Below, one piece after another: positions 1 to 11,393 of a stretch of DNA of 64,000 nt (position 1 is the first letter of the stretch; each line of letters starts with the position of its first letter). The position numbers and the translations under genes are program-made. This stretch comes from an uncultured Rhodospirillales bacterium (GTDB taxonomy: Bacteria > Pseudomonadota > Alphaproteobacteria > ATCC43930 > CGMCC-115725). The notes below the pieces were generated by a model, which did no database searches, was not told where the DNA came from, and saw nothing but the letters and a program-made list of their open reading frames with translations. Location: positions 310,001-374,000 of the forward strand of contig CAIKMD010000002.1 of the NCBI GenBank assembly GCA_903828515.1. Reading direction: 5' to 3'.

Positions 1-2
1 TG

Positions 3-731
3 ATCGCCGATTCATCGGCGCTGCCCGAACAGCTTGTCGCCGACGTGCTGATATCGGCGTTCGACAGCGCGGGGCAACGCTGCTCGTCTGCGCGTGTCCT
101 GTTCGTCCAGAGCGATATCGCGGATCGGGTGATCAACATGCTGGCGGGTGCCATGGACGAACTGGTGATTGGCGATCCGGCATTGATCGCCACCGATATC
201 GGGCCGCTGATCGACGAGCCGGCGCACGCGGCGCTTCAAACCCACGCCGCGCGGATGGCCCGCGAAGGTCGGGTCATTCGCGAGTTGGCGCTGCCGCCGG
301 GAACCGAGCACGGCACCTTCTTCGCGCCACGCGCTTTCGAGATCGACCGTCTCGATCGTCTGACCGGCGAGGTGTTTGGTCCGATCCTTCACGTCATTCG
401 CTGGCACGGCGATCGGCTCGATCAGGTTCTCGCGTCGATCGACGCGACCGGTTTCGGCCTGACGCTGGGGATACACAGCCGCATCGACGAGACGGTGCGG
501 ACCATTCAGCGGGGCTTGCGGGTCGGCAATACCTACGTCAACCGCAGCATGATCGGCGCGGTGGTCGGCGTGCAGCCTTTCGGCGGCGAGCGCCTGTCGG
601 GTACCGGCCCGAAGATCGGCGGACCGCATTACCTTCAGCGCTTTGCCACCGAGCGCACGCTGTCGATCGACACCACGGCAGCCGGCGGCAATGCCAGCCT
701 GATGTCGTTGGCGGATGACGAAGAAATTTAG
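3..731 (+). CDS. putA: PutA C-terminal part (P5C dehydrogenase), 5' partial
   Basis: The reading frame is open from the first base, so the gene begins outside the window; the GTG at 45 is internal. The product is the C-terminal 242 residues of the bifunctional proline dehydrogenase/pyrroline-5-carboxylate dehydrogenase. It carries the aldehyde-dehydrogenase catalytic cysteine in the motif SAGQRCSSARVL and, further on, the conserved EVFGPILHV and GGERLSGTGPK stretches typical of PutA. The family oxidises proline to glutamate through P5C, using FAD and then NAD. The extra C-terminal DNA-binding or trafficking parts of long PutA forms are not visible. It converges on the glycosyltransferase gene with a 4-bp tail overlap. 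Confidence 0.92.
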   Translation: MADSSALPEQLVADVLISAFDSAGQRCSSARVLFVQSDIADRVINMLAGAMDELVIGDPALIATDIGPLIDEPAHAALQTHAARMAREGRVIRELALPPGTEHGTFFAPRAFEIDRLDRLTGEVFGPILHVIRWHGDRLDQVLASIDATGFGLTLGIHSRIDETVRTIQRGLRVGNTYVNRSMIGAVVGVQPFGGERLSGTGPKIGGPHYLQRFATERTLSIDTTAAGGNASLMSLADDEEI

Positions 732-1873
732 GACGACAGAATCTCGTCGATCGCTTGCCGTGCTTGATCGAGCGTGACCGCGGCGACGCACGGATAGGCC
801 TCGCCCTCGACGTGCGGCTGCGTGCAGTTCCACAGGCAGAAGTAACACGGCATCTTTTGGAACAGCATGCGCGTATTGGTTGGCGCGAGCGTGTCGGGAA
901 ACGGCGTCCAGCCGCCGAACTGGCCGCCGCCGACAACCACGATCGTCGGCGCGCCGAGCCCGATCGCCAGATGTGCCGGGCCGGTCTCGTTGGTGATGAC
1001 GAGTGCGGCATGTTTCAGGAGATCGAGGAGACCCTCGAGACTCGTTCCGCCGATCAGGTCGATCAATTGATCGTCGCGTAACCGGTCTTTGTACGCGGCC
1101 TCGGCCGGTCCGCCGACAAAGGCGACCGTCAGGCCGCGCGCCTTGAGGTCTTTGCCGAGCGCCAAAAAATTCGCGAAGTCCCAGCGCCGGCCCGGCGCGT
1201 TGGCGCCGAAATTGAGCACCGCATAGGGCTTTGCCAATGACGGTGGCTGATCGCGCCACGGCAGTCTCGGCGGTTCGGGCGCGATGATATGGCCGGCGAG
1301 GGCCGACACGAAGGTGAAATGGCGTGGGATCTCGTGCGTCGGATGAGGGCCTGTATCGATCACCTCCTGGCAACGCGCGAGATACCAGTCGAACAAAAGC
1401 TGCGTCTTGGGGCTGAGATAGGGCTTTGTCACGATGCGGCGCGGCGCACCCGAGACATAGATCAGGCTGTCGGCGACCAGGGGCTTGCGCATGAAACTGT
1501 CGAGCAGGGCGACGGCAAAGCCTTGGCGTCGCACCCAGAGCGACACTTTGAGACGGTAAAACGGGTTGCGGTCATAGGCGTGCTCGTCGATCGCCTGGAA
1601 GCGCACGCCGGGAAAGAACGGCGCCGCCAGCCGCGCCCAGCTCTCGCCGCCGAGGATGGTGATGTCGGACCGATCGACGCCCAGGGCCGCCGCGTAGTGG
1701 GCGAACGCGCCATGGAACAGCACCATGTCGCCTATCCCGTCGATCCGCACCACCAGGACCCCGCGCTTAACCCGGGGTGTCGGCCAGAACCGGGCGAGGA
1801 GGTCGAAGGGAAGAAAGAGGAACCATCGCCGCGGCCGACGGCGTGGCTTTTGCGGATCGGCGTCTTTTGACAT
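728..1873 (-). CDS. glycosyltransferase family 9 (heptosyltransferase-like)
   Basis: The 381-aa product resembles GT9 enzymes (WaaC/WaaF class), which add sugars to lipopolysaccharide core or other surface glycans at the inner face of the membrane. N-terminal VLVVRIDGIGDMVL matches the GT-B nucleotide-sugar fold entry of this family, and C-terminal VITNETGPAHLAIGLGAPTIVV is the GT9 donor-site signature. A Cys-rich tail (CYFCLWNC) is unusual. The frame is open to 1930, but the ATG at 1873 is preferred because it gives a normal start (MSKDADPQK) in front of a basic segment. The acceptor sugar cannot be told from sequence. It is divergent from the VWA gene at 1964. Confidence 0.85.
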   Translation of the reverse strand: MSKDADPQKPRRRPRRWFLFLPFDLLARFWPTPRVKRGVLVVRIDGIGDMVLFHGAFAHYAAALGVDRSDITILGGESWARLAAPFFPGVRFQAIDEHAYDRNPFYRLKVSLWVRRQGFAVALLDSFMRKPLVADSLIYVSGAPRRIVTKPYLSPKTQLLFDWYLARCQEVIDTGPHPTHEIPRHFTFVSALAGHIIAPEPPRLPWRDQPPSLAKPYAVLNFGANAPGRRWDFANFLALGKDLKARGLTVAFVGGPAEAAYKDRLRDDQLIDLIGGTSLEGLLDLLKHAALVITNETGPAHLAIGLGAPTIVVVGGGQFGGWTPFPDTLAPTNTRMLFQKMPCYFCLWNCTQPHVEGEAYPCVAAVTLDQARQAIDEILSS

Positions 1874-1963
1874 CGCGGCGGACGCTACACGCTGGCGCTT
1901 TCCGCTGCCACTAGGAGTTTGCCGTGCCAAACCCTATAGTGTCGGCAGCCGCCTCCTTCCCAT

Positions 1964-2698
1964 ATGAGCGATATGGGCGAGCAACCCGACGATAAGACCA
2001 AGCTTCCCGCGACCGCCAAGAAGGCCGATGTCGACGCCTTCTTGCAGCGCGTTGCCGCCATGCCGTCGGCCAAGCCGGCGACCGGACGCGGCCGGTTGAT
2101 CTTCGCCATGGACGCGACCGCCAGCCGCGAGCCGAGCTGGGACCGCGCCTGCAAGCTTCAGGGCGAGATGTTCGAGGTTACGGCGGCGTTGGGCGGCCTC
2201 GACGTGCAGCTCGTCTTCTATCGCGGTTTCAACGAGTGCAAGTCGAGCCGCTGGCTGTCGACGGCGGCGGCGTTGCATGGTGCGATGCGCGCGGTGTTTT
2301 GTCTCGGTGGCGAAACCCAGATCGAGCGCGTTCTGCGTCACGCGTTGAAGGAAGCCGAAACCCAAAAGATCGGCGCCGTGGTTTTTGTCGGCGATGCGAT
2401 GGAGGAGAAGCTCGACACGTTGTGCGCGCGTGCGGGCGAACTCGGCCTGCGCGGTGTGCCGGTATTCCTGTTTCACGAGGGCGACGATTCGACGGCGGCC
2501 AAGGCTTTCAAGGAAATCGCGCGGTTGTCACGCGGCGCCTATTGCCGGTTCGACGCCGGCAGCGCTCACGAGCTGCGAACCTTGCTCGCGGCGGTGGCGA
2601 TTTACGCAGCGGGTGGTCACAAGGCGCTTGCGGCCTACGGTAAAAGCAATGGCGGTGCGGCATTGACGCTCGCGCGCCAACTTGGCGGGACCGAATAA
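1964..2698 (+). CDS. VWA-like domain protein
   Basis: This 244-aa protein has a von Willebrand factor A-like fold: a first strand RLIFAMDATASREPSWD with a MIDAS-like DxTxS motif (about residues 47-56), then VQLVFYRG and a later strand GAVVFVGDAMEE. Such domains bind metal and protein partners. It has no signal peptide or membrane segment and is probably cytoplasmic. Its stop lies in the start region of the following membrane J-domain gene, so the two are co-transcribed and probably translationally coupled. The pair suggests a chaperone-related role, but no function is established. Confidence 0.75.
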   Translation: MSDMGEQPDDKTKLPATAKKADVDAFLQRVAAMPSAKPATGRGRLIFAMDATASREPSWDRACKLQGEMFEVTAALGGLDVQLVFYRGFNECKSSRWLSTAAALHGAMRAVFCLGGETQIERVLRHALKEAETQKIGAVVFVGDAMEEKLDTLCARAGELGLRGVPVFLFHEGDDSTAAKAFKEIARLSRGAYCRFDAGSAHELRTLLAAVAIYAAGGHKALAAYGKSNGGAALTLARQLGGTE

Positions 2699-2702
2699 CC
2701 CC

Positions 2703-3410
2703 GTGCCGTATCTCTTGCTCGGAATCGTTTTGCTGGCTGGCTTGCTGATCGCGGCCAAGGTGATCGTTCATCTCGATCCCGCGCGGACGGCGCGGTTTCT
2801 CGGCTGGTTCGTGGCGGGCATCGCCGCGACCGGCGCCGTGGTCATCGTCGTCCTGCTTCTGGTGAGCGACCGGTTTGCACCGGCTTTGGTGGTCGCCGGC
2901 GGATTGACCCCGGTGTTCCTGCGGAGCCGCGCCCTATGGCGCCGCTATTACGGTTCGACCAGCCGCAGCAGCGGCGGCAGTTCCGATGTCGAAACCGAGT
3001 TGCTGCGCATGCGGCTCGATCACGATACCGGTGCCATGACCGGGCAGGTGAAGCGCGGAACATTCGCGGGACGCCGGCTCGAGGATCTGACCCAGGAAGA
3101 CCTGATCGTCCTGTGGCGGCAATGCATCGCCGAAGACGAACCGAGCGCACGTCTCCTCGAATCCTATCTCGATCGGCTGCGGCCTGACTGGCGGCAGGGT
3201 ATGGGTGGGGGATCGACCGGTGGTACGCCGGGCGACGCCATGACCCGCGACGAGGCTTACGCCATCCTCGATCTGGCCCCGGGCGCGGATGCCGAACAGA
3301 TCAAGGAAGCCCATCATCGCCTGATGATGAAGCTTCATCCGGATCATGGCGGCTCGACCTTTCTGGCGGCCCAGATCAATCGCGCCAAGGAAATCCTGCT
3401 CGGCGGTTGA
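2703..3410 (+). CDS. membrane-anchored DnaJ-domain protein
   Basis: The protein (235 aa from GTG 2703; the frame also allows TTG 2682) has two or three N-terminal hydrophobic segments (VPYLLLGIVLLAGLLIA, FVAGIAATGAVVIVVLLLV), a linker rich in Ser and Arg, and a C-terminal J domain. The J domain runs from RDEAYAILDLAPGA to the end and keeps the HPD tripeptide (KLHPDHGG) that stimulates Hsp70 ATPase. The layout resembles mitochondrial Pam18/TIM14 and bacterial type III J-proteins. It would recruit DnaK to the membrane. It follows the VWA gene with essentially no gap. Confidence 0.8.
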   Translation: MPYLLLGIVLLAGLLIAAKVIVHLDPARTARFLGWFVAGIAATGAVVIVVLLLVSDRFAPALVVAGGLTPVFLRSRALWRRYYGSTSRSSGGSSDVETELLRMRLDHDTGAMTGQVKRGTFAGRRLEDLTQEDLIVLWRQCIAEDEPSARLLESYLDRLRPDWRQGMGGGSTGGTPGDAMTRDEAYAILDLAPGADAEQIKEAHHRLMMKLHPDHGGSTFLAAQINRAKEILLGG

Positions 3411-3524
3411 CCGGAACGGCCAAGATTATGAAAAGGTTAGCGGTTCCGGTATAAAACGATGGAACAATTAAGCGTTGCCTAACGTTGTCGCGACACGGTT
3501 TGGAACAGGTTAAAGAGCAATTTC

Positions 3525-4397
3525 ATGGCCATGCGCGTTCGTAAAGCGGTTTTCCCGGTCGGCGGCCTCGGCACGCGGTTTCTGCCCGCGACCAAGGCGA
3601 TGCCCAAAGAGATGCTTCCGGTGGTCGACAAACCGCTGATCCAGTACGCGGTCGAAGAGGCGCAGGCCGCCGGCATCGAGGAATTCATTTTCGTCACCGG
3701 CCGATCCAAGACGGCGATCGAGGATCATTTCGATCATTCCTTCGAACTTGAGTCGACGCTGCGTGAGCGCAACAAGAACATCGAGATCAAAGCCATCAAG
3801 TCGTGGATGCCGGAACCGGGGCAGGTCGCCTATACGCGCCAGCAGACGCCGCTCGGCCTCGGCCATGCTGTGTTATGCGCACGCAATCTTATCGGCAACG
3901 AGCCCTTCGCGGTGTTGCTGGCCGACGATCTCGTGTTGGCGAAGACTCCCTGTCTCAAGCAGATGATCGATGCCTATGACGAGACCCAGGCCAATGTCGT
4001 GGCGATCGAGAATGTGCCGCGCGAACACACCAATCGCTATGGCGTGCTCGATATCGAGAGTGACGATGGGCGCCTCGTCAAAGTAAAGGGTGTCGTCGAG
4101 AAGCCCGAGCCCGCGAAGGCGCCGTCGACGCTCAGCATCATCGGCCGTTATGTGCTCCAGCCCGAGGTCTTCGATCACTTGGCGAGCCTCGGTCGCGGCG
4201 CGGGCGGCGAAATCCAGTTGACAGATGCACTCGCGAAGCTGATTGCCGCCAAACATCCCTTCTTCGGTCTTCGCTTCGAGGGAATACGCTTCGACTGCGG
4301 CGACAAGGCCGGTTTTTTCGAGGCCAACTTGGCTTTCGCGCTCGAGCGCCCCGACATGGCGGACGCGGTGCGGCACATTCTTTCCAAATATAAGTGA
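3525..4397 (+). CDS. galU: UTP-glucose-1-phosphate uridylyltransferase
   Basis: GalU makes UDP-glucose from UTP and glucose-1-phosphate for exopolysaccharide, LPS and osmoprotectant synthesis. The 290-aa product has the full-length family size, the nucleotide-binding N-terminus AVFPVGGLGTRFLPATKAMP with the catalytic KAMPKEMLP, and later VEKP and GGEIQLTDAL motifs. The start ATG gives the expected MAMRVRKAVFPVGG. It is followed 13 bp later by a phosphohexomutase gene, which can supply glucose-1-phosphate, so the two form a sugar-nucleotide operon. Confidence 0.96.
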   Translation: MAMRVRKAVFPVGGLGTRFLPATKAMPKEMLPVVDKPLIQYAVEEAQAAGIEEFIFVTGRSKTAIEDHFDHSFELESTLRERNKNIEIKAIKSWMPEPGQVAYTRQQTPLGLGHAVLCARNLIGNEPFAVLLADDLVLAKTPCLKQMIDAYDETQANVVAIENVPREHTNRYGVLDIESDDGRLVKVKGVVEKPEPAKAPSTLSIIGRYVLQPEVFDHLASLGRGAGGEIQLTDALAKLIAAKHPFFGLRFEGIRFDCGDKAGFFEANLAFALERPDMADAVRHILSKYK

Positions 4398-4410
4398 GCG
4401 ATATCTGAAA

Positions 4411-5790
4411 ATGGCGGCGCATCGGTTTAACCCGACGATTTTGCGCGAGTACGATATTCGCGGCGTGGTCGGCGAGACGCTGTTCGAGGCGGACGCCCAT
4501 GCGGTGGGTCAGAGCTTCGCCACGGTCGTAAAGTCGGGCGGCGGCACGACGCTCGCCGTCGGTCGCGATGGCCGGCTATCATCGCCGGAAATGGAAGCGG
4601 CCCTGGTTGCCGGCATCGCGAGCACCGGAATCGACGTGGTGCGTGTCGGTGTCGGCCCGACGCCGATGCTCTATTTCGCGGGCAATACGCTCGAGGTCGA
4701 TGGCGGCGTGATGGTGACGGGTTCGCACAATCCGCCGGACCATAACGGCTTCAAGATCATGCTCGCGAAGAAGCCGTTTTTCGGCGGCGATATCCAGCGT
4801 CTCGGCACGATCGCGGCGGCGGGCGATTATGCGGTCGGCAAGGGTAGGGTGAGCGAGCAGGTCGTGATCGACGATTACGTCGCGCGTCTGCTCAAGGATT
4901 ATGACGGCGGTCGCGAACTGACGGTTGCCTGGGACGCGGGCAATGGCGCGGCGGGCGATGCGTTGAAGCTGCTCACCGCGAAATTGCCCGGACGGCACAT
5001 TCTCCTGAACGAGACCATCGACGGGCATTTTCCCGCCCATCATCCCGATCCGACCGAAGAAAAGAATCTGGTGCAGCTTCAGGACGTGGTGCGTCGCGAG
5101 CACTGCGATCTCGGCATCGCGTTCGACGGCGACGCCGATCGCATCGGCGTGGTCGACGGCAAAGCCCGCATTCTGTGGGGCGATCAGTTCATGGTGCTGA
5201 TGGCGCGCGACGTCATTCGTACGCGGCCGGGCGCGACGATCATCGCGGACGTGAAGGCGAGCCAGGTCTTTTTCGACGAAGTCGCGCGCATGGGGGGAAC
5301 CCCGTTGATGTGGCGCACCGGACATTCGCTCATCAAATCGAAAATGGCCGAGACTGGCGCGCCGCTCGCGGGTGAAATGAGCGGCCACATTTTCTATGCG
5401 GACCGGTATTACGGCTACGACGACGCGCTTTACGCCGCGGTTCGCATCCTCGGCATCCTGGCGAACAGCCAGGAGAGTCTAGCCGAGTTCCGCGATACGT
5501 TGCCGTCGGTGATCAATACGCCGGAGTTGCGCTTTGCGATCGACGAGTCACGCAAGTTCGCGGTGATCGAGGAAGTGCGCGCGCGTCTCGAACGAAGCGG
5601 CGCGCAGGTTTCGTCGATCGACGGCGTGCGCGTGAAGACCGACAAAGGCTGGTGGCTGCTGCGGGCGTCCAACACGCAGGATGTGCTGGTGGCGCGCGCG
5701 GAAGCGCGTGACGAAGCCGGTCTGGACGAGATGAAAGGGCTGATCTCGGATCAGCTCCGCGAGAGCGGGATCACTCCACCGCGGTTCTGA
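4411..5790 (+). CDS. phosphomannomutase/phosphoglucomutase
   Basis: This alpha-D-phosphohexomutase (459 aa) interconverts hexose-6-phosphate and hexose-1-phosphate. The phosphoserine loop is MVTGSHNPPDHNGFK with Ser about residue 105, the Mg2+-binding loop is DGDADR at about 239-244, and the sugar-binding loop is GEMSGHIFY. The C-terminal phosphate-binding domain (VRVKTDKGWWLLRASNT) is present. It could serve as AlgC/ManB-type bifunctional PMM/PGM; sequence alone does not fix substrate preference. The frame extends upstream into galU, but ATG 4411 matches the family N-terminus (NPTILREYDIRG). Its 3' end overlaps the convergent carboxypeptidase gene by 20 bp. Confidence 0.93.
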   Translation: MAAHRFNPTILREYDIRGVVGETLFEADAHAVGQSFATVVKSGGGTTLAVGRDGRLSSPEMEAALVAGIASTGIDVVRVGVGPTPMLYFAGNTLEVDGGVMVTGSHNPPDHNGFKIMLAKKPFFGGDIQRLGTIAAAGDYAVGKGRVSEQVVIDDYVARLLKDYDGGRELTVAWDAGNGAAGDALKLLTAKLPGRHILLNETIDGHFPAHHPDPTEEKNLVQLQDVVRREHCDLGIAFDGDADRIGVVDGKARILWGDQFMVLMARDVIRTRPGATIIADVKASQVFFDEVARMGGTPLMWRTGHSLIKSKMAETGAPLAGEMSGHIFYADRYYGYDDALYAAVRILGILANSQESLAEFRDTLPSVINTPELRFAIDESRKFAVIEEVRARLERSGAQVSSIDGVRVKTDKGWWLLRASNTQDVLVARAEARDEAGLDEMKGLISDQLRESGITPPRF

Positions 5791-7114
5791 CCGCGGTATG
5801 CAGCGACGCGAGCTGCATCGAGGGACCGACCACCGAACAAAGCCGATGCTCGTGGCGCAGAGTCTGACAGGCGGTCTGGGCCTGGCTCGCCGTCAGATTG
5901 ACGATGCGGGCGTGATAGACCGGCGTCTTGTGAACCTTTGAAGCGACGATCACCACCGGCTTGCCGCGTGCGGCGGGGAGACGGGCGACCGCGACCGAGC
6001 CGGCGCGCGCGGCGGCGACATGCTGGCTGTAGCCGGCGAGCTGAATGCTCCAGCCTGCTGCGTTGCCGGCCTTCGGATTGGGCTGTTTCAAGGTGACTTT
6101 GGCGGGCTTCGCCGGCGGACGCTTGGGGCTCAGCGTCGCCGCTTCGGCGTGGCTGATCGGCGAGATCACGGCCAGGGTCCGCGCGGCGCCACGGGCCAGC
6201 GTTCCCAGCGTGCTGGTCGCCGGCGGCGTGTTGAGGGCGAGGCGAAGTTTCGGATGCGCTGCGGTCGACGCCATGTACTGACCGTCATCGGCGCCACGGC
6301 CGTCGAACGCGGAATTCAGCAGCGTCGCCATCTTCATGTCGCGGGCGTGCGCGGATGCACCGCCCATGACGACGCCGATCAGCCGGCGATTGTTGCGCAC
6401 GGCCGACGCGGCGAGGTTGAAGCCCGACGCGCGGATGAAACCGGTCTTGATGCCATCCATGCCGGCGAAGCTGTGCATGAGATGGTTGTGATTGGAATAG
6501 GTGACGCCGTTGTACTTGAATTCCTCGGTCGCGAAATACGCGTATTCACGCGGGAAATCGAGATACAGATGGCGCGCGAGCGTCGCGATGTCCCGCGCCG
6601 TGGTGCGCTGGAATGGATTGGGCAGGCCCGACGCGTTGTGATAAGTCGTGTTCGACATGCCCATCGCGCGTGCGGCGCGCGTCATGCGTTCAGCGAAGAT
6701 CGCCTCGCTGCCGCTGCCTTGACCTTCGGCCAGCACGACGGCAGCGTCATTCGCGGATTGCGTGACAAGACCGAGAATCAGATCGCGAACCGACACGGTG
6801 GTGCCGACGGCGAGATCGAGTTTGGTCGGTTCCTGTGCGGCGGCATGTGCCGAAACCGGAAAGCGCTGATCGAGCGTGAGCCACTTATGCTCCAACGCTT
6901 CGAAGGTGAGATAGAGCGTCATCATCTTGGTGAGCGACGCGGGGTAGGTGACGGCGTCGGCGTCATATTGACTGACGATCTGTCCCGACTCGGCGTCGAG
7001 GACGATCGAGGAGTACGTTGCAGCGCGAACCGGATTCGGTGTGCTCAGGAAAGCGGCAGAAATAAGAGCTGCCACGGCGGCGACACCGGCGAAACGTCCC
7101 AGTTCGAATTTCAT
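5771..7114 (-). CDS. D-alanyl-D-alanine carboxypeptidase with SPOR domain
   Basis: Periplasmic S11-family penicillin-binding protein (447 aa) that trims the terminal D-Ala of peptidoglycan pentapeptides. It has a signal peptide (ends near NPVRAA), then SLTK with catalytic Ser about residue 60, SAN at about 120-122, and KTG at about 223-225. After a basic Pro/Lys-rich linker, residues about 360-440 (GWSIQLAGYS to CSVVGPS) form a SPOR domain, which binds denuded glycan at division septa; this combination is common in alphaproteobacteria. The frame starts at a GTG at 7123, but ATG 7114 leaves a normal signal peptide. Confidence 0.93.
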   Translation of the reverse strand: MKFELGRFAGVAAVAALISAAFLSTPNPVRAATYSSIVLDAESGQIVSQYDADAVTYPASLTKMMTLYLTFEALEHKWLTLDQRFPVSAHAAAQEPTKLDLAVGTTVSVRDLILGLVTQSANDAAVVLAEGQGSGSEAIFAERMTRAARAMGMSNTTYHNASGLPNPFQRTTARDIATLARHLYLDFPREYAYFATEEFKYNGVTYSNHNHLMHSFAGMDGIKTGFIRASGFNLAASAVRNNRRLIGVVMGGASAHARDMKMATLLNSAFDGRGADDGQYMASTAAHPKLRLALNTPPATSTLGTLARGAARTLAVISPISHAEAATLSPKRPPAKPAKVTLKQPNPKAGNAAGWSIQLAGYSQHVAAARAGSVAVARLPAARGKPVVIVASKVHKTPVYHARIVNLTASQAQTACQTLRHEHRLCSVVGPSMQLASLHTAVRTAVE

Positions 7115-7295
7115 CCGCACCACCTACTCCCGACCTACTGATGATCACTCAAGCGAAATAACGCTAATAAGTGATTGATAAAAAGTCTAGATATGAATTG
7201 CCTTGGTTCGGACATTTTTCCGCCGGGTTGGCCGTATTCTCTTAATTAGGGAAATTTCTGGGCCCGAGTCGACTGGCGCGGCCGGGACTTTATAT

Positions 7296-7304
7296 TGCAT
7301 CGCA
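7296..7304. promoter_or_regulatory. PhaR-like operator, distal copy
   Basis: TGCATCGCA lies in the AT-rich phasin promoter region. It fits the TGC-N3-GCA core known for PhaR repressors of alphaproteobacterial phasin genes and lies 55 bp upstream of a second copy, about five helical turns. This is a motif match only. Confidence 0.5.
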
Positions 7305-7346
7305 CAAAATAATTGAACGAAACGCTATATTAGTGGTATATATAGC

Positions 7347-7363
7347 ATATTGCATTGCAATAT
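7347..7363. promoter_or_regulatory. PhaR-like operator, 17-bp perfect palindrome
   Basis: ATATTGCATTGCAATAT is a perfect odd palindrome centred on base 7355. Its core TGCATTGCA fits the PhaR half-site pattern. It sits 22 bp before the phasin start codon, between an AT-rich promoter stretch and a strong ribosome-binding site (aggaggt, 7375-7380). A bound repressor here would block transcription initiation or early elongation of the phasin gene. Confidence 0.6.
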
Positions 7364-7384
7364 ATCTGACTTCAGGAGGTTTCC

Positions 7385-7834
7385 ATGGCTCAGAAGGCGA
7401 AAAAACCTGCCGTTGCTTCGGTCTCGCCGGCTGTTCCGGTGCCGCCACTCATGCCCTTTGTGGCCATTCCGCCGGTTCCGGGCCTGCCCTACGAGGAGCT
7501 GACGGCTTTCGGCCGCGACACGATCGAGGCGGCAACCAAGTCCAACGCCGCCTTTTCCGCGGGATGCGAGGCGATCGGTCAGGAAGTGATGGCCTATACC
7601 CGCACCACGATCGAGCAGACCTCCGAGACCGCGCGGGCGCTCCTCGCCGCGCGCACGTTCGAGGACGTCGTGCGTCTGCAGACCGATCTCGCCAAGCGGA
7701 GCTTCGAGGGCCTGGTTTCCGGCTCGGCGAAACTCTCGGAACTGGGGACCACGCTCGCATCGGCGACGCTGGCGCCGTGGAGCGGCCGAGTCGAGACGGT
7801 GCTCGCCCAGTTCACCAAGCCATTGGCGGCCTGA
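7385..7834 (+). CDS. phaP: phasin family protein
   Basis: Phasins coat polyhydroxyalkanoate granules. The 149-aa product has an Ala/Pro/Val-rich N-terminus followed by an amphipathic helical region (residues about 45-140) with the family pattern: a FGRDTIEAATKSNAAFSAGCEAIGQE segment, then helices rich in Thr, Ala and Glu and a C-terminal PWSGRVETVLAQFTKP. The start is fixed by a consensus aggaggt upstream. Two PhaR-like operators precede it and a strong terminator follows, so it is a monocistronic unit. No PHA synthase gene is in the window. Confidence 0.85.
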   Translation: MAQKAKKPAVASVSPAVPVPPLMPFVAIPPVPGLPYEELTAFGRDTIEAATKSNAAFSAGCEAIGQEVMAYTRTTIEQTSETARALLAARTFEDVVRLQTDLAKRSFEGLVSGSAKLSELGTTLASATLAPWSGRVETVLAQFTKPLAA

Positions 7835-7860
7835 CCCCGGGATTTTTTGACGAGCGACGT

Positions 7861-7890
7861 AAAAAGCCCCGGTCTCTGCCGGGGCTTTTT
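7861..7890 (+). terminator. rho-independent terminator of phasin gene
   Basis: A 12-bp stem (AAAAAGCCCCGG with CCGGGGCTTTTT) around the loop TCTCTG ends in a run of T, 26 bp after the phasin stop codon. Confidence 0.92.
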
Positions 7891-8008
7891 TGCGTTGGCG
7901 ACAGGGAACGCGCAAACGGAGAAAGGACTTTGCTGAACGCTTCGCGACCCCATATCATAGACGCCCAATGCAAACCGAATTCGTTCGACCCAAGCCAATC
8001 TGACGACG

Positions 8009-8338
8009 ATGAGCGATACCGACAAGCGGAACGGCAACGAAGGACCGACGACCGGCGTCATCGTCAAACCGAAGGCGAAGACGAAAAAGCCGTCGATGTA
8101 CAAGGTGCTCATTCTCAATGATGATTACACCCCGATGGAGTTCGTCGTTCACATTCTGGAGCGGTTTTTCAACAAGAACCCCGAGGAAGCGACCCGGATC
8201 ATGCTGCACGTCCATCGCCGCGGCGTCGGCGTCTGCGGCGTCTACACCTACGAGGTTGCCGAGACCAAGGTGACCCAAGTCATGGATTTCGCCCGTCAGC
8301 ACCAACATCCGCTACAATGCACCTTGGAAAAGGACTGA
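8009..8338 (+). CDS. clpS: ATP-dependent Clp protease adaptor ClpS
   Basis: ClpS delivers N-end-rule substrates to ClpAP. The 109-aa product has the typical flexible N-terminal tail and the conserved core: [19 protein letters not shown], which forms the N-degron pocket, and [24 protein letters not shown], which contacts the ClpA N-domain. It lies 78 bp upstream of clpA in the usual order. The window also encodes Aat, the enzyme that creates Leu/Phe N-degrons for this adaptor. Confidence 0.96.
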   Translation: MSDTDKRNGNEGPTTGVIVKPKAKTKKPSMYKVLILNDDYTPMEFVVHILERFFNKNPEEATRIMLHVHRRGVGVCGVYTYEVAETKVTQVMDFARQHQHPLQCTLEKD

Positions 8339-8416
8339 ACGAGAACCTTATTAAACAGAGAGAAACCCGCCAGCGCCCCCGAGCCCCATCAGCACCGACA
8401 TAGGGATCCGTCTTTC

Positions 8417-10768
<2,352 letters not shown>

Positions 10769-10792
10769 GGCCGGGCGAAACTGGTACCAAGG

Positions 10793-10819
10793 AAAAGGCC
10801 GCCGAGAGGCGGCCTTTTT
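10793..10819 (+). terminator. terminator after clpA
   Basis: AAAAGGCCGCC and GGCGGCCTTTTT pair around a short GAGA loop, 24 bp after the clpA stop, followed by T residues. Confidence 0.92.
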
Positions 10820-10892
10820 CATGCACTGCGTATGGCCTCCTAAGTACTTTCCGATCCTGCGCACGCCCCGCGCGAGGGCCTAGCGTTCGTCT

Positions 10893-11393
10893 ATGAAAAA
10901 TCAAACTCATCTCGATACGATCCGTGTCGGCGTGATCGCCGGTGCGGCGGGCGGGCTCGCCGAAATCGCTTTTGTGACGCTCTATGCGGCGGCAACCGGC
11001 GGCGATGTTGCCGTGCTGGCGCGCAGCGTGACCATCGCGGCGGGTGCGAGCGCGCTATTCCCATCCATTCCGGTCGCTTTGGGCGTGAGCGTTCATATGG
11101 CGCTCGCCGTCGTGCTGGGCATCGCTCTGGCCTTTGCATGGCGCGCGCTGGTGTCGTTGCGCGCCGGCACCGGGCCTTATCCCTTCATGCTGGTCGCCCT
11201 CGTCGGCGTGTGGGCGATCAATTTCTTCGTCGTGTTGCCGATGGTGAGTCCGGCCTTCATTCATCTGCTGCCCTATTCGATCAGCCTGATCTCGAAACTG
11301 TCCTTCGGGTTGGCGGCGGCCACGGCGCTGCGCTGGCAGCTTGGTGCGACGTCGCGCCGACGCAAATCGTCTTTCGTGGCGAGCGCGTCATGA
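10893..11393 (+). CDS. small integral membrane protein, unknown
   Basis: The 166-aa product has four predicted membrane segments (about residues 10-32, 40-82 as two hydrophobic stretches, 95-118 and 125-148) separated by short charged turns, and a basic C-terminus (TSRRRKSSF). I do not recognise a named family. Its stop overlaps the start of the DoxX gene in an ATGA arrangement, so the two proteins are translationally coupled and may work together in the inner membrane. Confidence 0.75.
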   Translation: MKNQTHLDTIRVGVIAGAAGGLAEIAFVTLYAAATGGDVAVLARSVTIAAGASALFPSIPVALGVSVHMALAVVLGIALAFAWRALVSLRAGTGPYPFMLVALVGVWAINFFVVLPMVSPAFIHLLPYSISLISKLSFGLAAATALRWQLGATSRRRKSSFVASAS

